A DNA stretch of 64,000 bases from Carposina sasakii (GCA_014607495.2 CP053175.1:7378001-7442000); one strand, 5' to 3'; positions 20,364 to 30,584 are shown, counted from the first letter of the stretch. The notes: generated by a model not told the origin, from the letters alone. A program made the numbers and translations.

Positions 20364-23146
20364 TTCTGTGGCGTAAAAATCCCTCCGATCCGCTCACTGT
20401 ATACCAGCTTAATACCGTTACATATGGAACGGCATCGGCGCCTTATCTTAGTATTCGATGTGTAAGACAGTTGGGTCTAGAGTGTGAAGATAAAGAAGTA
20501 TCAGAAACTATACTTAATGATTTTTACGTTGACGATCTAGTAACAGGAAATGATGATAAAGCAAAATTGTCTCTAATCTGTAGTAAGGTAGCCAGCGTCT
20601 GCATGTCTGGGTGCCTACCATTACGAAAATGGATATTTAATTTTAACGAAGATGCTCCCGGTGTGTTCCCAGCCGATGCACATTCAAAACAATTAACGCT
20701 CGGCGAGAACTGTTTAAATAAAACGCTAGGATTAGGGTGGTTTAATAATAGTGACGAACTTCATTTCACTTCGTTAATTAATCAAAATACAAGTGATAGT
20801 GTAACTAAACGCATTATATTATCGGTTGTTTCTCAGATTTATGATCCACTAGGCTTATTAAGTCCCATTGTTATTGTAGTAAAAGTATTATTGCAAAAAT
20901 TGTGGCTTAGCAAAGTAGGCTGGGACGATTTATTGCCACAAGAAATAATAATTAATTGGAATAATTTTATAAAATCATTATTTAACTTATCTCGTGTTCG
21001 TGTACCACGTCATGTCATAGGTATAGATCCTAAAATAATTGAGTTACACATATTTACAGATGCTAGCTTAGATGCATACGGTGCCTGTGCTTTTATTCGT
21101 ACTTGCAATAATCACGGTGACGTCACAACCCATCTGTTGTGCTCGAAGAGTCGTGTCGCCCCGCTCAAACCGATCAGTATACCTAGGCTCGAATTGTGTG
21201 GTGTACTGATCGGAGCGAGGTTATTAGATAGAATTGTAAATTCATTACGCGTTAAATTCGACACTATAGTTATTTGGACAGATTCAACTATTGTGCTTGG
21301 GTGGTTAAAGATGCCTCCGCGCTCACTTAAGACATTTGTTCAGAATCGGGTCGTTGAGATAAATGAGTTAGCTAGTAATGCAGTTTTTTTACATGTCCCT
21401 ACTAATAGTAATCCAGCTGACTTATTATCGCGCGGGTCGACGTTGGATATGCTTATTAATTGTGATTTGTGGTGGCACGGGCCACAATTTTTAAAGGAAA
21501 GTGATCTCAGTTATTCGCCTAATTTTATAGTTGATGAAATCTTACCAGAATTGAAACCTAAGTGCAACGATAGCTTGAATTGCTTACTGGTTCAAGGTCA
21601 AGGTAGTAAACCAGATGTTTTATTTAACTTTGAGAGATTTTCAAACTTTAATAGATTACAACGTGCATGTGCATACCTGTTACGTTTTGTGCATAATGTT
21701 CAAATAAGCAAGCAAGATCGTTTTACAGGTGCTTTGACAGTGACGGAAATGAATAAATCAATTATTTTATTGGCGAAATTAGTGCAAAAACAATCATTTC
21801 CTGACGTACTAGACGCTTTAGAGAAAAAACTACCTGTAAAATCGTCTCGCAACTTGTCATGTTTGAATATATTTTTAGATAATGACAATATAATCCGTGT
21901 AGGCGGCAGACTAGTGAATTCTCCCGACTTTTCTTACAACAAGAAACATCCTATTTTATTATGTGGGAAACATTATTTTACTGAGCTTATATTTCAGTCT
22001 GAACATATTAATCTTTTACATGCGGGACCTCAATTACTCCTGTCCACTATTAGGGATACGTGGTGGCCGCTAGGTGGTAGGAATTTATGTAGAAAAGTTG
22101 TCAGAAATTGTGTAAAGTGTGTTCGCATGACAGGTAAAACTTTTCAACCTATAATGGGTAACCTACCTAGTGAACGTCTAGAATCAGGCTATCCTTTCTA
22201 TAAATGTGGGGTCGATTATGCTGGTCCCATGTACATTTTAAACCGGAAAGGTAGAGGTGCAAGGCTGGAAAAATGTTACTTGTGCTTATTTGTATGTTTT
22301 TCTACACGAGCTTTGCACTTAGAGCTAGTGACTAGTTTATCTTCAGAATCCTATATTTTAGCTTTGAAGAGATTTATTTCACGCAGAGGAAAACCTTTAA
22401 AAATATTTTCAGATAATGGTAAAAATTTTGTAGGAGCCGCTAGAGAACTCACAGACTTTTTTCAGAGCAATTCTCAACCTATCATTGATTATACTTCAAG
22501 TAATTATATAGAATTTTCTTTCATACCCTGTTACACAGCTCATTTTGGTGGTTTGTGGGAACGAGGTAATCGTTCGTGCAAGGACTGTATTAAACGTGTG
22601 ATAGGTAATGCTAATCTAACTTACGAGGAGTTCAGTACGGTTTTAGTGCAAATTGAAGCCGTCCTGAACTCCCGCCCAATGTGTCCTATGTCACCAGACC
22701 CTAACGACCTAGCTCCGCTGACTCCGGCCCACTTCCTGTTGGGCCGCCCGCTGACTGCTCCAGCCGGTGAGGACCTCACAGCTACGGCGACGAACGCATT
22801 ATCCCGCTATAAACGAGTGGAGCAGATGAGGCAACACTTCTGGAAGAGATGGTCCACAGAGTACATCTCAGAGCTGCAGAAGCGGACGAAGTGGCAGGAG
22901 AACAAAGGGTCCATCCAGGCTGACACCATGGTCATCATCAAGGACGACAACTTGCCCCCCCTTAAATGGCATATAGGGAGGATAACAGCTGTCTACCCAG
23001 GCAAGGATGGGCTGGCCCGAGTTGCAGACATAAGGACAACTAATGGCGTCATCCGAAGGGCTTTCAGCAAAATATGCCCTCTGCCTGTCATCCCTGTAGC
23101 AGATCAGTCAACTGTACCTGAACCTATGCTGAATGACTGTATATAG
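20342..23146 (+). CDS. BEL RT-RNase H-integrase (C-terminal part of pol)
   Basis: Continuation of pol, one frame from the gag frame (-1). An ATG at 20294 opens this frame formally, but family resemblance begins only near 20345 ('LILWRKNP'). Then come 'YGTASAPYLSIR' and the RT active site 'YVDD' at about 20524. The Pao-type connection domain follows ('SQIYDPLGLLSP'). RNase H has 'FTDASLDAYGACAF' near 21055 and 'WTDSTIVLGWL' near 21285. The integrase zinc-binding domain has 'HINLLHAG' and 'CVKCVRM' (about 22005-22130). The integrase catalytic triad is visible: 'GVDYAGP' (about 22210), 'FSDNGKNF' (about 22410) and 'GGLWERG' (about 22550). The C-terminal part from about 22680 resembles DUF5641 of BEL/Pao integrases. 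From about 22650 codons turn markedly GC-richer than upstream. Stop TAG at 23144-23146, 46 bases before the 3' LTR. RT copies element RNA in particles; integrase inserts the cDNA. Confidence 0.9.
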   Translation, partial: RLKNLQLILWRKNPSDPLTVYQLNTVTYGTASAPYLSIRCVRQLGLECEDKEVSETILNDFYVDDLVTGNDDKAKLSLICSKVASVCMSGCLPLRKWIFNFNEDAPGVFPADAHSKQLTLGENCLNKTLGLGWFNNSDELHFTSLINQNTSDSVTKRIILSVVSQIYDPLGLLSPIVIVVKVLLQKLWLSKVGWDDLLPQEIIINWNNFIKSLFNLSRVRVPRHVIGIDPKIIELHIFTDASLDAYGACAFIRTCNNHGDVTTHLLCSKSRVAPLKPISIPRLELCGVLIGARLLDRIVNSLRVKFDTIVIWTDSTIVLGWLKMPPRSLKTFVQNRVVEINELASNAVFLHVPTNSNPADLLSRGSTLDMLINCDLWWHGPQFLKESDLSYSPNFIVDEILPELKPKCNDSLNCLLVQGQGSKPDVLFNFERFSNFNRLQRACAYLLRFVHNVQISKQDRFTGALTVTEMNKSIILLAKLVQKQSFPDVLDALEKKLPVKSSRNLSCLNIFLDNDNIIRVGGRLVNSPDFSYNKKHPILLCGKHYFTELIFQSEHINLLHAGPQLLLSTIRDTWWPLGGRNLCRKVVRNCVKCVRMTGKTFQPIMGNLPSERLESGYPFYKCGVDYAGPMYILNRKGRGARLEKCYLCLFVCFSTRALHLELVTSLSSESYILALKRFISRRGKPLKIFSDNGKNFVGAARELTDFFQSNSQPIIDYTSSNYIEFSFIPCYTAHFGGLWERGNRSCKDCIKRVIGNANLTYEEFSTVLVQIEAVLNSRPMCPMSPDPNDLAPLTPAHFLLGRPLTAPAGEDLTATATNALSRYKRVEQMRQHFWKRWSTEYISELQKRTKWQENKGSIQADTMVIIKDDNLPPLKWHIGRITAVYPGKDGLARVADIRTTNGVIRRAFSKICPLPVIPVADQSTVPEPMLNDCI

Positions 23147-23192
23147 TATGTAGGTACTTTATTGAGAGCAGGAGCTCTCAACCCGGGCAAGA

Positions 23193-23487
23193 TGTTAAGA
23201 ACGCCCTCTGGCATCTACCACACGAACAAGTAGCTGTTAACGAAGCCCAACCAATAGAAAAGATGACCACCGATGGCCGCAAGGAGGCGCTGCTACAATC
23301 TATAAAGGCGACCGCTCGGACATCGGACCCTCACTATTTTTGATATTTTTACATACATTTTATCTCAAGAATTGTATCGCATTATTGTACATTCTATATA
23401 TATAAATAAACCTACTAGTTCCAAAATTAATAAATTACTCATTGAAGTCTACCTGAATAAACCCTGGAAAAGTTAGAATCACCAACA
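23193..23487 (+). repeat. 3' LTR of BEL element
   Basis: 295 bp, identical by eye to the 5' LTR. The preceding bases 'acccgggcaaga' are a weak polypurine-tract candidate. 'ctaaa' follows directly as the right target-site copy. Confidence 0.95.
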
Positions 23488-23663
23488 CTAAAATTAAATC
23501 GATATACAGTTACAAATCAATAAACTTCAACAACAGTAAACAAGGTTGCATATTCGTCATACATACAAATATATAGGTAGATACATTATACATGCGGCTG
23601 TGTTCTCGAAATGGGCTAGCCAGAACTGCTGGGCCATAAAGGAGACCCCACATGCACGTTTAG

Positions 23664-24127
23664 ATCTAGTCCGTTCCGATCCCAGCAAGTGATCCCGCAA
23701 AGGATCCGTTTTATTTAATTTATAATTTTATTCCTATCCGATCCCGTCGCGGGATCAGATGAATATTTCATTTATTTTGTATTCCGTTCTGATCCCGTGT
23801 GTCTTTTCAATGATTTTACTACTGTTGGCAAGTAAAACAGTAGACGTATACAATATTGTTTTTCGAATGATTGTTCATTTATACTAAGAGATTGAGACTA
23901 TTTTAATTAATTCTTATTTTATTTTTCTTAACTTTGTCGTTCTTCAATAAAACAAACTGTAGAATTTTCATTATTTTATTTGCTATTTTATTTTCTGACC
24001 TTACACATAAAAAAGGTCTCCACGGGATCAGACCGGAATCTAAAAATTGTTTTGGTACCAGACCGGAATTTGTTGTGGATTTAAAGTAAATAGGGACTAG
24101 TTTAAGGGATCGGACCGGAATAGATCT
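23664..24127. mobile_element. Non-autonomous TIR element Q
   Basis: A 464-bp insertion with inverted ends (left 'atctagtccgttccgatccc', right 'gggatcggaccggaatagat' followed by 'ct') and the flanking duplication 'cacgtttag' (23655-23663, 24128-24136). The duplication can be read as 7 or 9 bp because 'ag' is ambiguous at the left edge. The interior repeats 'gatccc' and 'gaccggaat' motifs near both ends and carries 'gatcccgtcgcgggatca'. No protein coding. Confidence 0.75.
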
Positions 24128-24214
24128 CACGTTTAGCATATCGAAATAGATAGTAATGATCCTTGACAAGTTTCTAACTGAGACAATGCCCGAGGTCTTA
24201 AGTCGATATTCTTA

Positions 24215-24559
24215 ATAATAAAAATAATAAAATACTTTATTGTACACACAAAAAATTTTGGTACATGGGCGAACTTAATGCAATATAGCAGTTTCTACCA
24301 GTTAACCCAATTACTGGAGAAAAGCTTAGGGCCGTACAAAGAAAACGAATAACATTGATAAAAAATAAAATAACTTAAGAACTACTTACACCGACAAAGA
24401 CAAATCACAATATACACTACTTATGTCTCATTTTGTAGCGTCGTGTGGTATTTCTGCACCCTTGACTTAAAAACCGCTGCCGAAGAAGACTCTCGTATCT
24501 CCAGCGGAAGCTTATTCCAGAGACGAACAGCCGTGTCCAAGAAGGAGTTTGAGAACAGC
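24215..24559 (-). mobile_element. 5'-truncated LINE end
   Basis: A 345-bp minus-strand insertion flanked by 'ttctta' (24209-24214 and 24560-24565). Its 3' end is an A/T-rich simple tail of AATAAT type at 24215-24240. It contains the last codons of a non-LTR reverse transcriptase frame. Confidence 0.75.
24421..24558 (-). pseudogene. C-terminal end of a non-LTR retrotransposon protein
   Basis: About 45 codons on the minus strand ending at a TAA (24421-24423). The peptide contains 'LDTAVRLWNKLPLEIRES' and 'VFKSRVQKYH', the conserved C-terminal pattern of Jockey-like and related LINE proteins: an 'LWN.LP' block followed by 'FK..V'. Everything upstream was lost by 5' truncation, so it is a dead fragment. 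A similar but different C-terminus sits at 51.9-52.3 kb. Confidence 0.7.
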
Positions 24560-24635
24560 TTCTTACGATGCATAGAAAGAGATGCAGCCGATGTACTTGA
24601 GTGAAGCCCCGCATTAGCACAGGTTATAATATGTA

Positions 24636-24905
24636 ATAATATGCGCGTGATGCCGGCAGAGTAGAGTTTGTACCACCCCTGCCTGCCCGTGGGTATCGTA
24701 CGAGGCGATTAAGGGTTTCCGGGAGGTGGGCAGCAGCGTCTCTCGTGCTAACAACATAGTCCGAAAATCACACTGCGGTCACCAACCCGCCTGCCCAGCG
24801 TGGTGACTATGGGCAAAACCCCCCTGTGGCAATAGCCGTGTGGCGTGCCCTGGAGGAGGCCTACGTCCAGCAGTGGACTGCAATAGGCTGAAGAAGAAGA
24901 TAATA
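24636..24905 (+). repeat. Repeat A copy 2
   Basis: A near full-length plus-strand copy. It begins near 'gtgatgccggcagagtagag', contains 'aatcacactgcggtcaccaa' and 'ggcctacgtccagcagtgg', and ends in a 'gaagaagaagataataat' tail. The end encodes 'WRALEEAYVQQWTAIG' in one frame, like the C-terminus of RTE proteins. Confidence 0.75.
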
Positions 24906-24980
24906 ATAATCATGAACGATTTTCGATTTTATTATATTATATTTTAAATTATATTACTATATTATATTATATATTATTTC

Positions 24981-25255
24981 TTCTATGCTGCTCTGGGAGT
25001 GAAACAAAAACGTATAATACGACAGCTGCTTCTCTTCCCGGGCATACTGTACAAGTCAGTAGAGGGACAAGAGGGTCTTGGTACTTTGTAGGCGATGGGC
25101 TGACCACCTGTCACTACTAACCAAACTTGTACATCTCAACTATACCCTCAAAATTGGTCAGAAGTGGCACCATGCTGTTCTATCGGCCCTTGGTGCTCTG
25201 CCTACCCCGTAAGGGATAAAGGTGTGATTATATATGTATGTATGTATATGTATTA
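24981..25255 (+). repeat. Repeat C copy 1
   Basis: 'cttctatgctgctctgggag', 'cttctcttcccgggcatact', 'cccctcaaaattggtcagaa'-like centre (here 'accctcaaaattggtcagaa') and 'gtaagggataaaggtgtgat', with a 'tatgtatgtatgtat' tail. About 270 bp, non-coding, with the same layout at 60.1 kb. Confidence 0.75.
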
Positions 25256-25614
25256 TATATTAACAGTTATATTTTATTTTACAACAATGGAAAAGCAAAA
25301 ACTATAAATGCTGTCTCAATCCTTCTGCACATTTATTAATTACGATCGAAACGTTATTAATATAAAAGTTATTTTGCGCTTTGTGTAATTTTAATGCGGA
25401 TCGGATAATTGGTTTTATTATTTCCATTACTAGATTTCGAAGGCGATTTTAGAGGGAGAGGAAGCATTATTATGGTAATGTGATAAGTGTTGATATAACG
25501 ATTTATGATAAATAGGATCCGAAAGGAAAGGAATTCCCGAAATTCCCACGGAAAACATATTGGAATTCTTAAGTTAATGAAGTATATAACTGTATAAGAT
25601 AGTGTATAATTATA

Positions 25615-25996
25615 CAGGATGTTTTTTCGTTGCCACCCTTAACGAAGGGTACGTACTCTATACATCAAATAAAATAAGTTTATGCCAAAAAAAATGCTGG
25701 GAAACGATGTAAATTTTTTGTTTTTTTATTTTTTATTACTTTATCGGGCAAAATTTATAGTGTCTAGTGTTTATGCTAGTTTTTTATAGACAAATATTAA
25801 TTATTTCTCGTGAAAAAATTATGCTACACGCGTCAATGTGCATTTATACAGAAAAACGCAGTCTATTTACTCAACTTTGGACTTTAATATTTTTGAAACC
25901 AGACACTTCCCAGGTATGCTTCCATGGAGAAAAATGATCGTGGTGATGAGGAGATTCCGTAGTTTTCGGGAACGTTGACGACCAAAAATCATCCTG
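25615..25996 (+). mobile_element. MITE family E, copy 3
   Basis: 'caggatgttttttcgttgcc' to 'gacgaccaaaaatcatcctg', flanked by TA. This is the best-preserved E copy. Confidence 0.8.
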
Positions 25997-26003
25997 TATA
26001 ATC

Positions 26004-26275
26004 TTAATATATATAAATCTCGTGTCACAATCGACTCCTAAACCACTTAACCGATTATAATAAAATTCGCACACCATGTGCAGTTGATCCAACTTGTAGG
26101 ATGTTTAAATCTCAAATTATAGTCGCAATTTTAATTTATTGCTAATTATTTGAGTTATACCTTTCGACTTGGTTGAGTAAGTAATCAATATGGCGCTGTT
26201 TTAAACCGACAAACGTCATATAAGCTACAATTCAATTTCCACGCGGACGAAGTCGCGGGCGTCCACTAGTAATAA
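26004..26275 (+). repeat. Repeat D copy
   Basis: Begins near 'tatataaatctcgtgtcaca' and ends 'gaagtcgcgggcgtccacta'. The terminal block is shared with 35.0, 40.7, 58.9 and 62.0 kb. It is probably the 3' end of a non-LTR element or a SINE common in Lepidoptera. Confidence 0.6.
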
Positions 26276-26279
26276 TATA

Positions 26280-26960
26280 AAATTATTTATAATAATAGTA
26301 TAATATTGGTATATAAGATACGAGTATAATAGTCGACTTCACACAGACAAAGTCACGACCAACCTGTTACACAAAAATATTTTAAAAAAAACAAAGCCTT
26401 TTCCATCGAACTGTACACTCGTGAAACATGACATACAACGAGCACTCGACAATATAATAATGTTTTGTTTTCTACGCGACTGTACTGCACTCTAACCATT
26501 TTCAACTGTATAACAGCTACATTAAGACGCATTTCACCCCAGCCTTTTGTTTTCAGCGGCATAGTTAGTTTTGTCTATTCAACTGGAAGGTCTAGTTCTA
26601 CAATATTACGTTTGCAGGTGGAGAATATTGGAACTGCAGCTGCATTGACCTGGAAATAATAGGGAGACGTAGGCACTAGTGACACCTCGCGCTTTTTATG
26701 TGTTTTTGGCTTTATTATTTCAGAATGCAATATTACGAAATGCTTGTATTAATACTGTTACATGTTATGGAATATTTGCCAAGCTAAATTGAGACTTATG
26801 TTGTATGTGGTACTATCAAATCGCAGTCGAGGATTGCTTAGCAAAGGTACTAGTTACTGTTTTCGTGAAATGAATTTACTATTTCATATGTCGTTATTAA
26901 ACAGGAGAAAATATATTGATGTTAATGTTTAAATAAAAAAAGTTTTTTTTTACTCCTAAT
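26280..26960. other. No gene recognised
   Basis: Contains a 64-codon open frame at 26465-26659 and an overlapping antisense one at 26353-26562, both without motifs. No repeat match was seen. Possibly unique DNA or an unrecognised repeat. Confidence 0.4.
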
Positions 26961-26962
26961 AA

Positions 26963-27117
26963 TCTTCTATGCTGCTCTGGGAGTGAAAAAATAACGTGTA
27001 CGCAGAGCACTAAGGGCCGATAGAACCACATGGTGCCACTTCTGACCAATTTTGAGGGTATAGTTGAGATGTACAAGTTCGATAAGTAGTGACAGGTGGT
27101 CAGCCCATCGCCTAAAT
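26963..27117. repeat. Repeat C, rearranged copy
   Basis: Starts as plus-strand C ('cttctatgctgctctgggag') and after about 30 bases switches to the minus strand of the same family ('gcagagcactaagggccgat' to 'caggtggtcagcccatcgcc'). Confidence 0.7.
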
Positions 27118-27127
27118 ATGTATATAC

Positions 27128-27202
27128 TTCTTCTTCAGCCTATTGCAGTCCACTGCTGGACGTAGGCCTCCCCCAGGGCACGCCACAAGGCTAATACCAC
27201 TC
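27128..27202 (-). repeat. Repeat A, 3' end only
   Basis: 'cttcttcttcagcctattgc' and 'ctgctggacgtaggcctccc' are the terminal 75 bp of repeat A on the minus strand. Confidence 0.75.
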
Positions 27203-27204
27203 AC

Positions 27205-28318
27205 TAGTTAATCAGCAAGTCTCAAACTATAACAGCTACGTTTCTTATAGTAGACATCCGCTAAGAACGGATTTTAAAAATTTCCTCCACTGAGGGGGTA
27301 AAACGGGGGTTGTACCTGTCTAATGTAAGAATTTTCTGAAATTTCCGTGGGAACGGAAAATAACGGGTATTCTTAAGTTCAGGCGGAATGTACGGTACTT
27401 TCCTACTCTACGGTTCATTCTCTCTAAAAATTATTATGGCTGCTAATTTTTTGCGATTGATACTGCGCTAGTTTATCTTATATCTTCTTCATGCTTACTC
27501 CATGCTCCATCCTCACTGAAAATGATTATGCCAGGTAATTTTTGACGAGCGATTGGTTCATGCTGCGTTGGTTTATCCCATCTCTTCTCCATACTTACTC
27601 CATGCCCCAACCCCCCTGAAAATGGTTTTAATCAGTATTACAGTGCACAGAGCAAATCTAATTTCGGAAACGCCGCCGAGTGACTTCCACGAAATGTGTC
27701 TTGTCGGGTAAACTGTTTAGTGATGTGCCGGCGACTTGTCGATCTCGATATTATCAACTCGATAGATTAGGGACTTATAATATCTTCCATAATGTAGATT
27801 TTATAAAGAAGAAAGTATACATTGATAATGTACAAGGAAGTGCTTATTAACAACATAGATTTATTTTACCACTTGTAGAGTATGATTTGGGGCTAGATAT
27901 ATTTGCTATTTTGAATTCGCTAAATTAGGGCCTAGAAGCTAATTTTATAAAAGAATTCAGTGAAAATACTGTTTAATAAAATCATTGGCATTTAGTTAAC
28001 AAAATAATTACAGCCTATTTACTAGTGCTTTTTTCCTGTACAGCTAAAATAAAACATCCGCCAGCTTTCTATCGCCGAAAGTCTTGTTACACTCCGTCAC
28101 GTTTTCTACTGCTTTTTTCTTAGCTTTTCTCACAAGCTGTAAAGAATAATATAAAGAACTTCATTCCAAAAAACATCGATAAACTACAATTACAACTACG
28201 AGTATCGACATCGTCCCCTCCCTAACGTCAATGTAAAGAGACCAATGCTTACATCTCGAGACGTGTTTGTTGAAATTTGACTTGTCCAAAACTACATAAT
28301 AGTAGGTACACTTACAGA
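27205..28318. other. No gene seen
   Basis: Contains diverged 'cccacgg/cccgtggg' motifs at 27290-27380, probably decayed retroelement ends. The remainder is AT-rich with no exon-like segment. Confidence 0.4.
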
Positions 28319-28319
28319 G

Positions 28320-28665
28320 GGTGCCTTTGACTTATGTTCCGATGTCCCCTAGACGGGGCAGAGGGCCTCCACAGATTCCCGTCATCCCGTTCGGTTCTGA
28401 GCGGCTCATGACGGCCAATGCGAGTATGGGCATGTGCGGCGGGGCTATGGTTGACTTCGAAGCTTTGGGCCCATTAGGATAGGGCGCCCTATACCTCATC
28501 TTCCTACCCTTATCCCATTATTATGGGTTCGGCGCAATATGGTTTTATTCGAAACTCATATTGCCAAAATTTAACGTTTGTTTTACGGCCGGCTACCTGT
28601 CTGATGCCAACCCTTCTCGAGTATAGCTAAGTGACAAATTAAGAAAATCCGTACATTAAATAATT
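28320..28665 (-). repeat. SINE L second body type, headless copy
   Basis: 'cgatgtcccctagacggggc' begins the segment. 'cttatcccattattatgggt', 'acggccggctacctgtctga' and 'ctcgagtatagctaagtgac' match 2.66-2.80 kb. The tRNA-like head was lost where the RTE remnant begins. Confidence 0.55.
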
Positions 28666-28688
28666 TTACAAACATTATTATTAAACGG

Positions 28689-29980
28689 GAATCACCAGAG
28701 GATGCTTTGCCAGATCCCCAGTCGCTCAACAAAAAGATCAGGAGCATGGTGAGACGCGACCTCCGAAGCTGGAACACTCGCCTCGTTAAGGAGGCGATTG
28801 AGAAAAATCGAGGATCTAAAATCTTTACCAAGGCGCTGGGAAGGAGTCACCTGACAAAGCTTCGAACCTCGAATGGCCAAACCGTCACATTGGTTCCAGA
28901 GATTCTCGCCGAAATTGAGGACTTCTATGGAAATCTGTACACCTCGCATGCACCGAAGCCTCCACCCGACGCAAGCGACCCCAGAGCCCCATTCTCCCGC
29001 CACTTTACGGACTATCTCCCAGACGTAGATATAGATGAAATCGGGGCGGCTCTCAGACAGCTTAAGAATGGGAAGGCTCCCGGGGAGGACGGAGTGGCCT
29101 GTGAGCTCCTTAAGGTTGGGGGAAAACCAGCCCTTGAGGAGCTGAAAAGGTTATTTACCTCCGTATTAGCCAATGGGACTACTCCGAAGGCGTGGAGCAG
29201 AGGTGTGATCGCACTTCTGAGCCACGTCTATAAGCTGTTCTCGAGAGTCGTAACAAATTGTCTGGCATTGAGATTTGACGCCTTCTAGCCACCGGAACAG
29301 GCCGAGTTTCGCAAAGGCACAATGGACCACATCCATACTGTACGGCAGGTTATACAGAAGTTCGAGGAGTATAACCAACCACTGAGTATGGCTTTTGTGG
29401 ACTATGAGAAAGCCTTCGACTCCATCGAAACCTGGGCCTTTTTGGAATCCTTGACGACTGTGTGGAGGTGCTGAGAAATATCTACCAAATGGCAACCATG
29501 TCCGTTCAAGTCCAAGCCCACCAAACAAAACCAATCCAATTACTCCGAGGTGTGAGACAGGGTGACGTAATATTCCCGAAACTCTTCACCAACGCGATTG
29601 GAGGACGTCTTCAAGATGCTACAGTGGGATGGACTAGGCATCAACGTCAATTGTAAATGTCTCACGCATCTCCGCTTTGCAGACAAAAATGCTGTTTAGT
29701 CTCAATGCTGCCTCGAGGCGTGTGGGACTCGGGATGAACCTGGACAAGACCAAGGTAATGTTCAATCGACACATCATCCCTGAGCCGATATCCGTCGAAG
29801 GTGTAAATGTAAATGTGTTCTGTGAGTGGCTAAACTCTGTACTATTCTAAGTGCTGTGGATTTTGGTAAATAAAATAAATAAATAAAAAATAAAAGGTAT
29901 TGCCCAGAAGTTATTCAGAAGTATGTATACCTTGGGCAAATATTACTGGGGGAGGCCTACGTCCAGCAGTGGTGATGATT
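28689..29980 (+). pseudogene. Second RTE LINE remnant, degraded
   Basis: From about 28689 an open frame covers the region between endonuclease and reverse transcriptase, then the RT fingers with 'LKNGKAPGEDGV' near 29060. The frame stops at TAG 29286-29288. It continues in the same frame as 'PPEQAEFRKGT' and 'MAFVDYEKAFDSIETW', so this is a nonsense mutation. Near 29450 the frame shifts, and 'GVRQGDVIFPKLFTNA' follows in another frame. The 'LRFAD' active-site region (about 29670) is truncated by a deletion; 'VGLGMNLDKTKVM' follows. Around 29818-29895 a small A/T-tailed insertion interrupts the thumb before 'KYVYLGQ'. After that only the RTE terminus 'GEAYVQQW' (29943-29970) remains. A deletion also removes about 20 residues near 29218. 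It is clearly older than the RTE at 13.9 kb and non-functional. Confidence 0.85.
29818..29895 (+). mobile_element. Small A/T-tailed insertion within the RTE remnant
   Basis: 'gttctgtgagtggctaaact' to 'aaataaataaataaaaaata' interrupts RTE coding homology. The A-rich tail suggests a very short retroposed 3' end. Limits are approximate. Confidence 0.4.
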
Positions 29981-30118
29981 ATTAAACTAACCGAACTTTT
30001 ACATCCCAACTATACCCTCGAAATTGGTCAGTATTGGCACCATGTGGGTCTATCGGCCCTTGGTGCTCTGCCTACCCCGTAAGGGATAAAGGCGTGATTG
30101 TATGTATGTAAACTAAAA
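29972..30118 (+). repeat. Repeat C, 5'-truncated copy
   Basis: 'aactataccctcgaaattgg' to 'gtaagggataaaggcgtgat' with a 'tgtatgtatgta' tail. It directly abuts the RTE terminus. Confidence 0.7.
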
Positions 30119-30119
30119 T

Positions 30120-30584
30120 ACCACGCCATACAGAAATAAATTCCCATCAAAATTTAAAGTGTGCCACTAAAACATAGGAAACAACGAAAATTCTAAATTT
30201 CATGCGGATGGAGTCGCGGGCGGACCGCTAGTAAATAATATTTTAGTGACCCGTCACTAATACGGTATAACGGAAGCATAACTCGTCAAAACCGGAAAAC
30301 CGGTTAAAAACAAATTACCCGGTTGTTTAGCTGGCGCGGGTAAATAGAAGGGTAACTATCAATCACCGGATAAAGTGGGTAAGGGTAAAACTAACGTTAG
30401 TGAACTGGGTTCCGCATTATTACCAGACTGCGCCAGAAGGAGGGTTATGTTTTTCGAGTGTATGCTTGTATATATATTTTTGTAAGTGATGATGTCTTTT
30501 TTAGTTTGATGAGTATGATATATCCATGGGTATGGTATATAGGTACATACATATACACAGGGCTGTGTTCTCCAAATATGATAG
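30120..30584. other. No gene seen
   Basis: Contains 'atgcggatggagtcgcgggc' at 30203, a repeat D terminus. 30240-30430 is a short GC-moderate stretch with no reading frame. Confidence 0.4.

Larger units (their letters stand above)
17283..23487 (+). mobile_element. Complete BEL/Pao LTR retrotransposon
   Basis: A 6,205-bp element bounded by two LTRs and a perfect 5-bp target-site duplication 'ctaaa' (17278-17282 and 23488-23492). Order: LTR, primer-binding site, gag with zinc knuckles, aspartic protease, reverse transcriptase, RNase H, integrase, LTR. This order and the domain motifs fit the BEL/Pao superfamily. No envelope-like frame follows integrase, so it is a retrotransposon rather than a retrovirus-like form. 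By eye the two LTRs are identical over 295 bp, implying very recent insertion. The only coding defect seen is one frame change in reverse transcriptase near 20345. Confidence 0.95.
23585..24626 (-). repeat. Repeat B copy split by two insertions
   Basis: Three segments read in order as one minus-strand family-B copy: 23585-23663 ('gcggctgtgttctcgaaatg'), 24128-24214 ('gacaatgcccgagg') and 24560-24622 ('gagatgcagccgatgtactt'). The gaps are element Q and a LINE end. Confidence 0.8.

Noticed and set aside
29166..29534. 122-codon minus-strand frame
   Set aside because: Antisense shadow of the RTE remnant at 28.7-30.0 kb.
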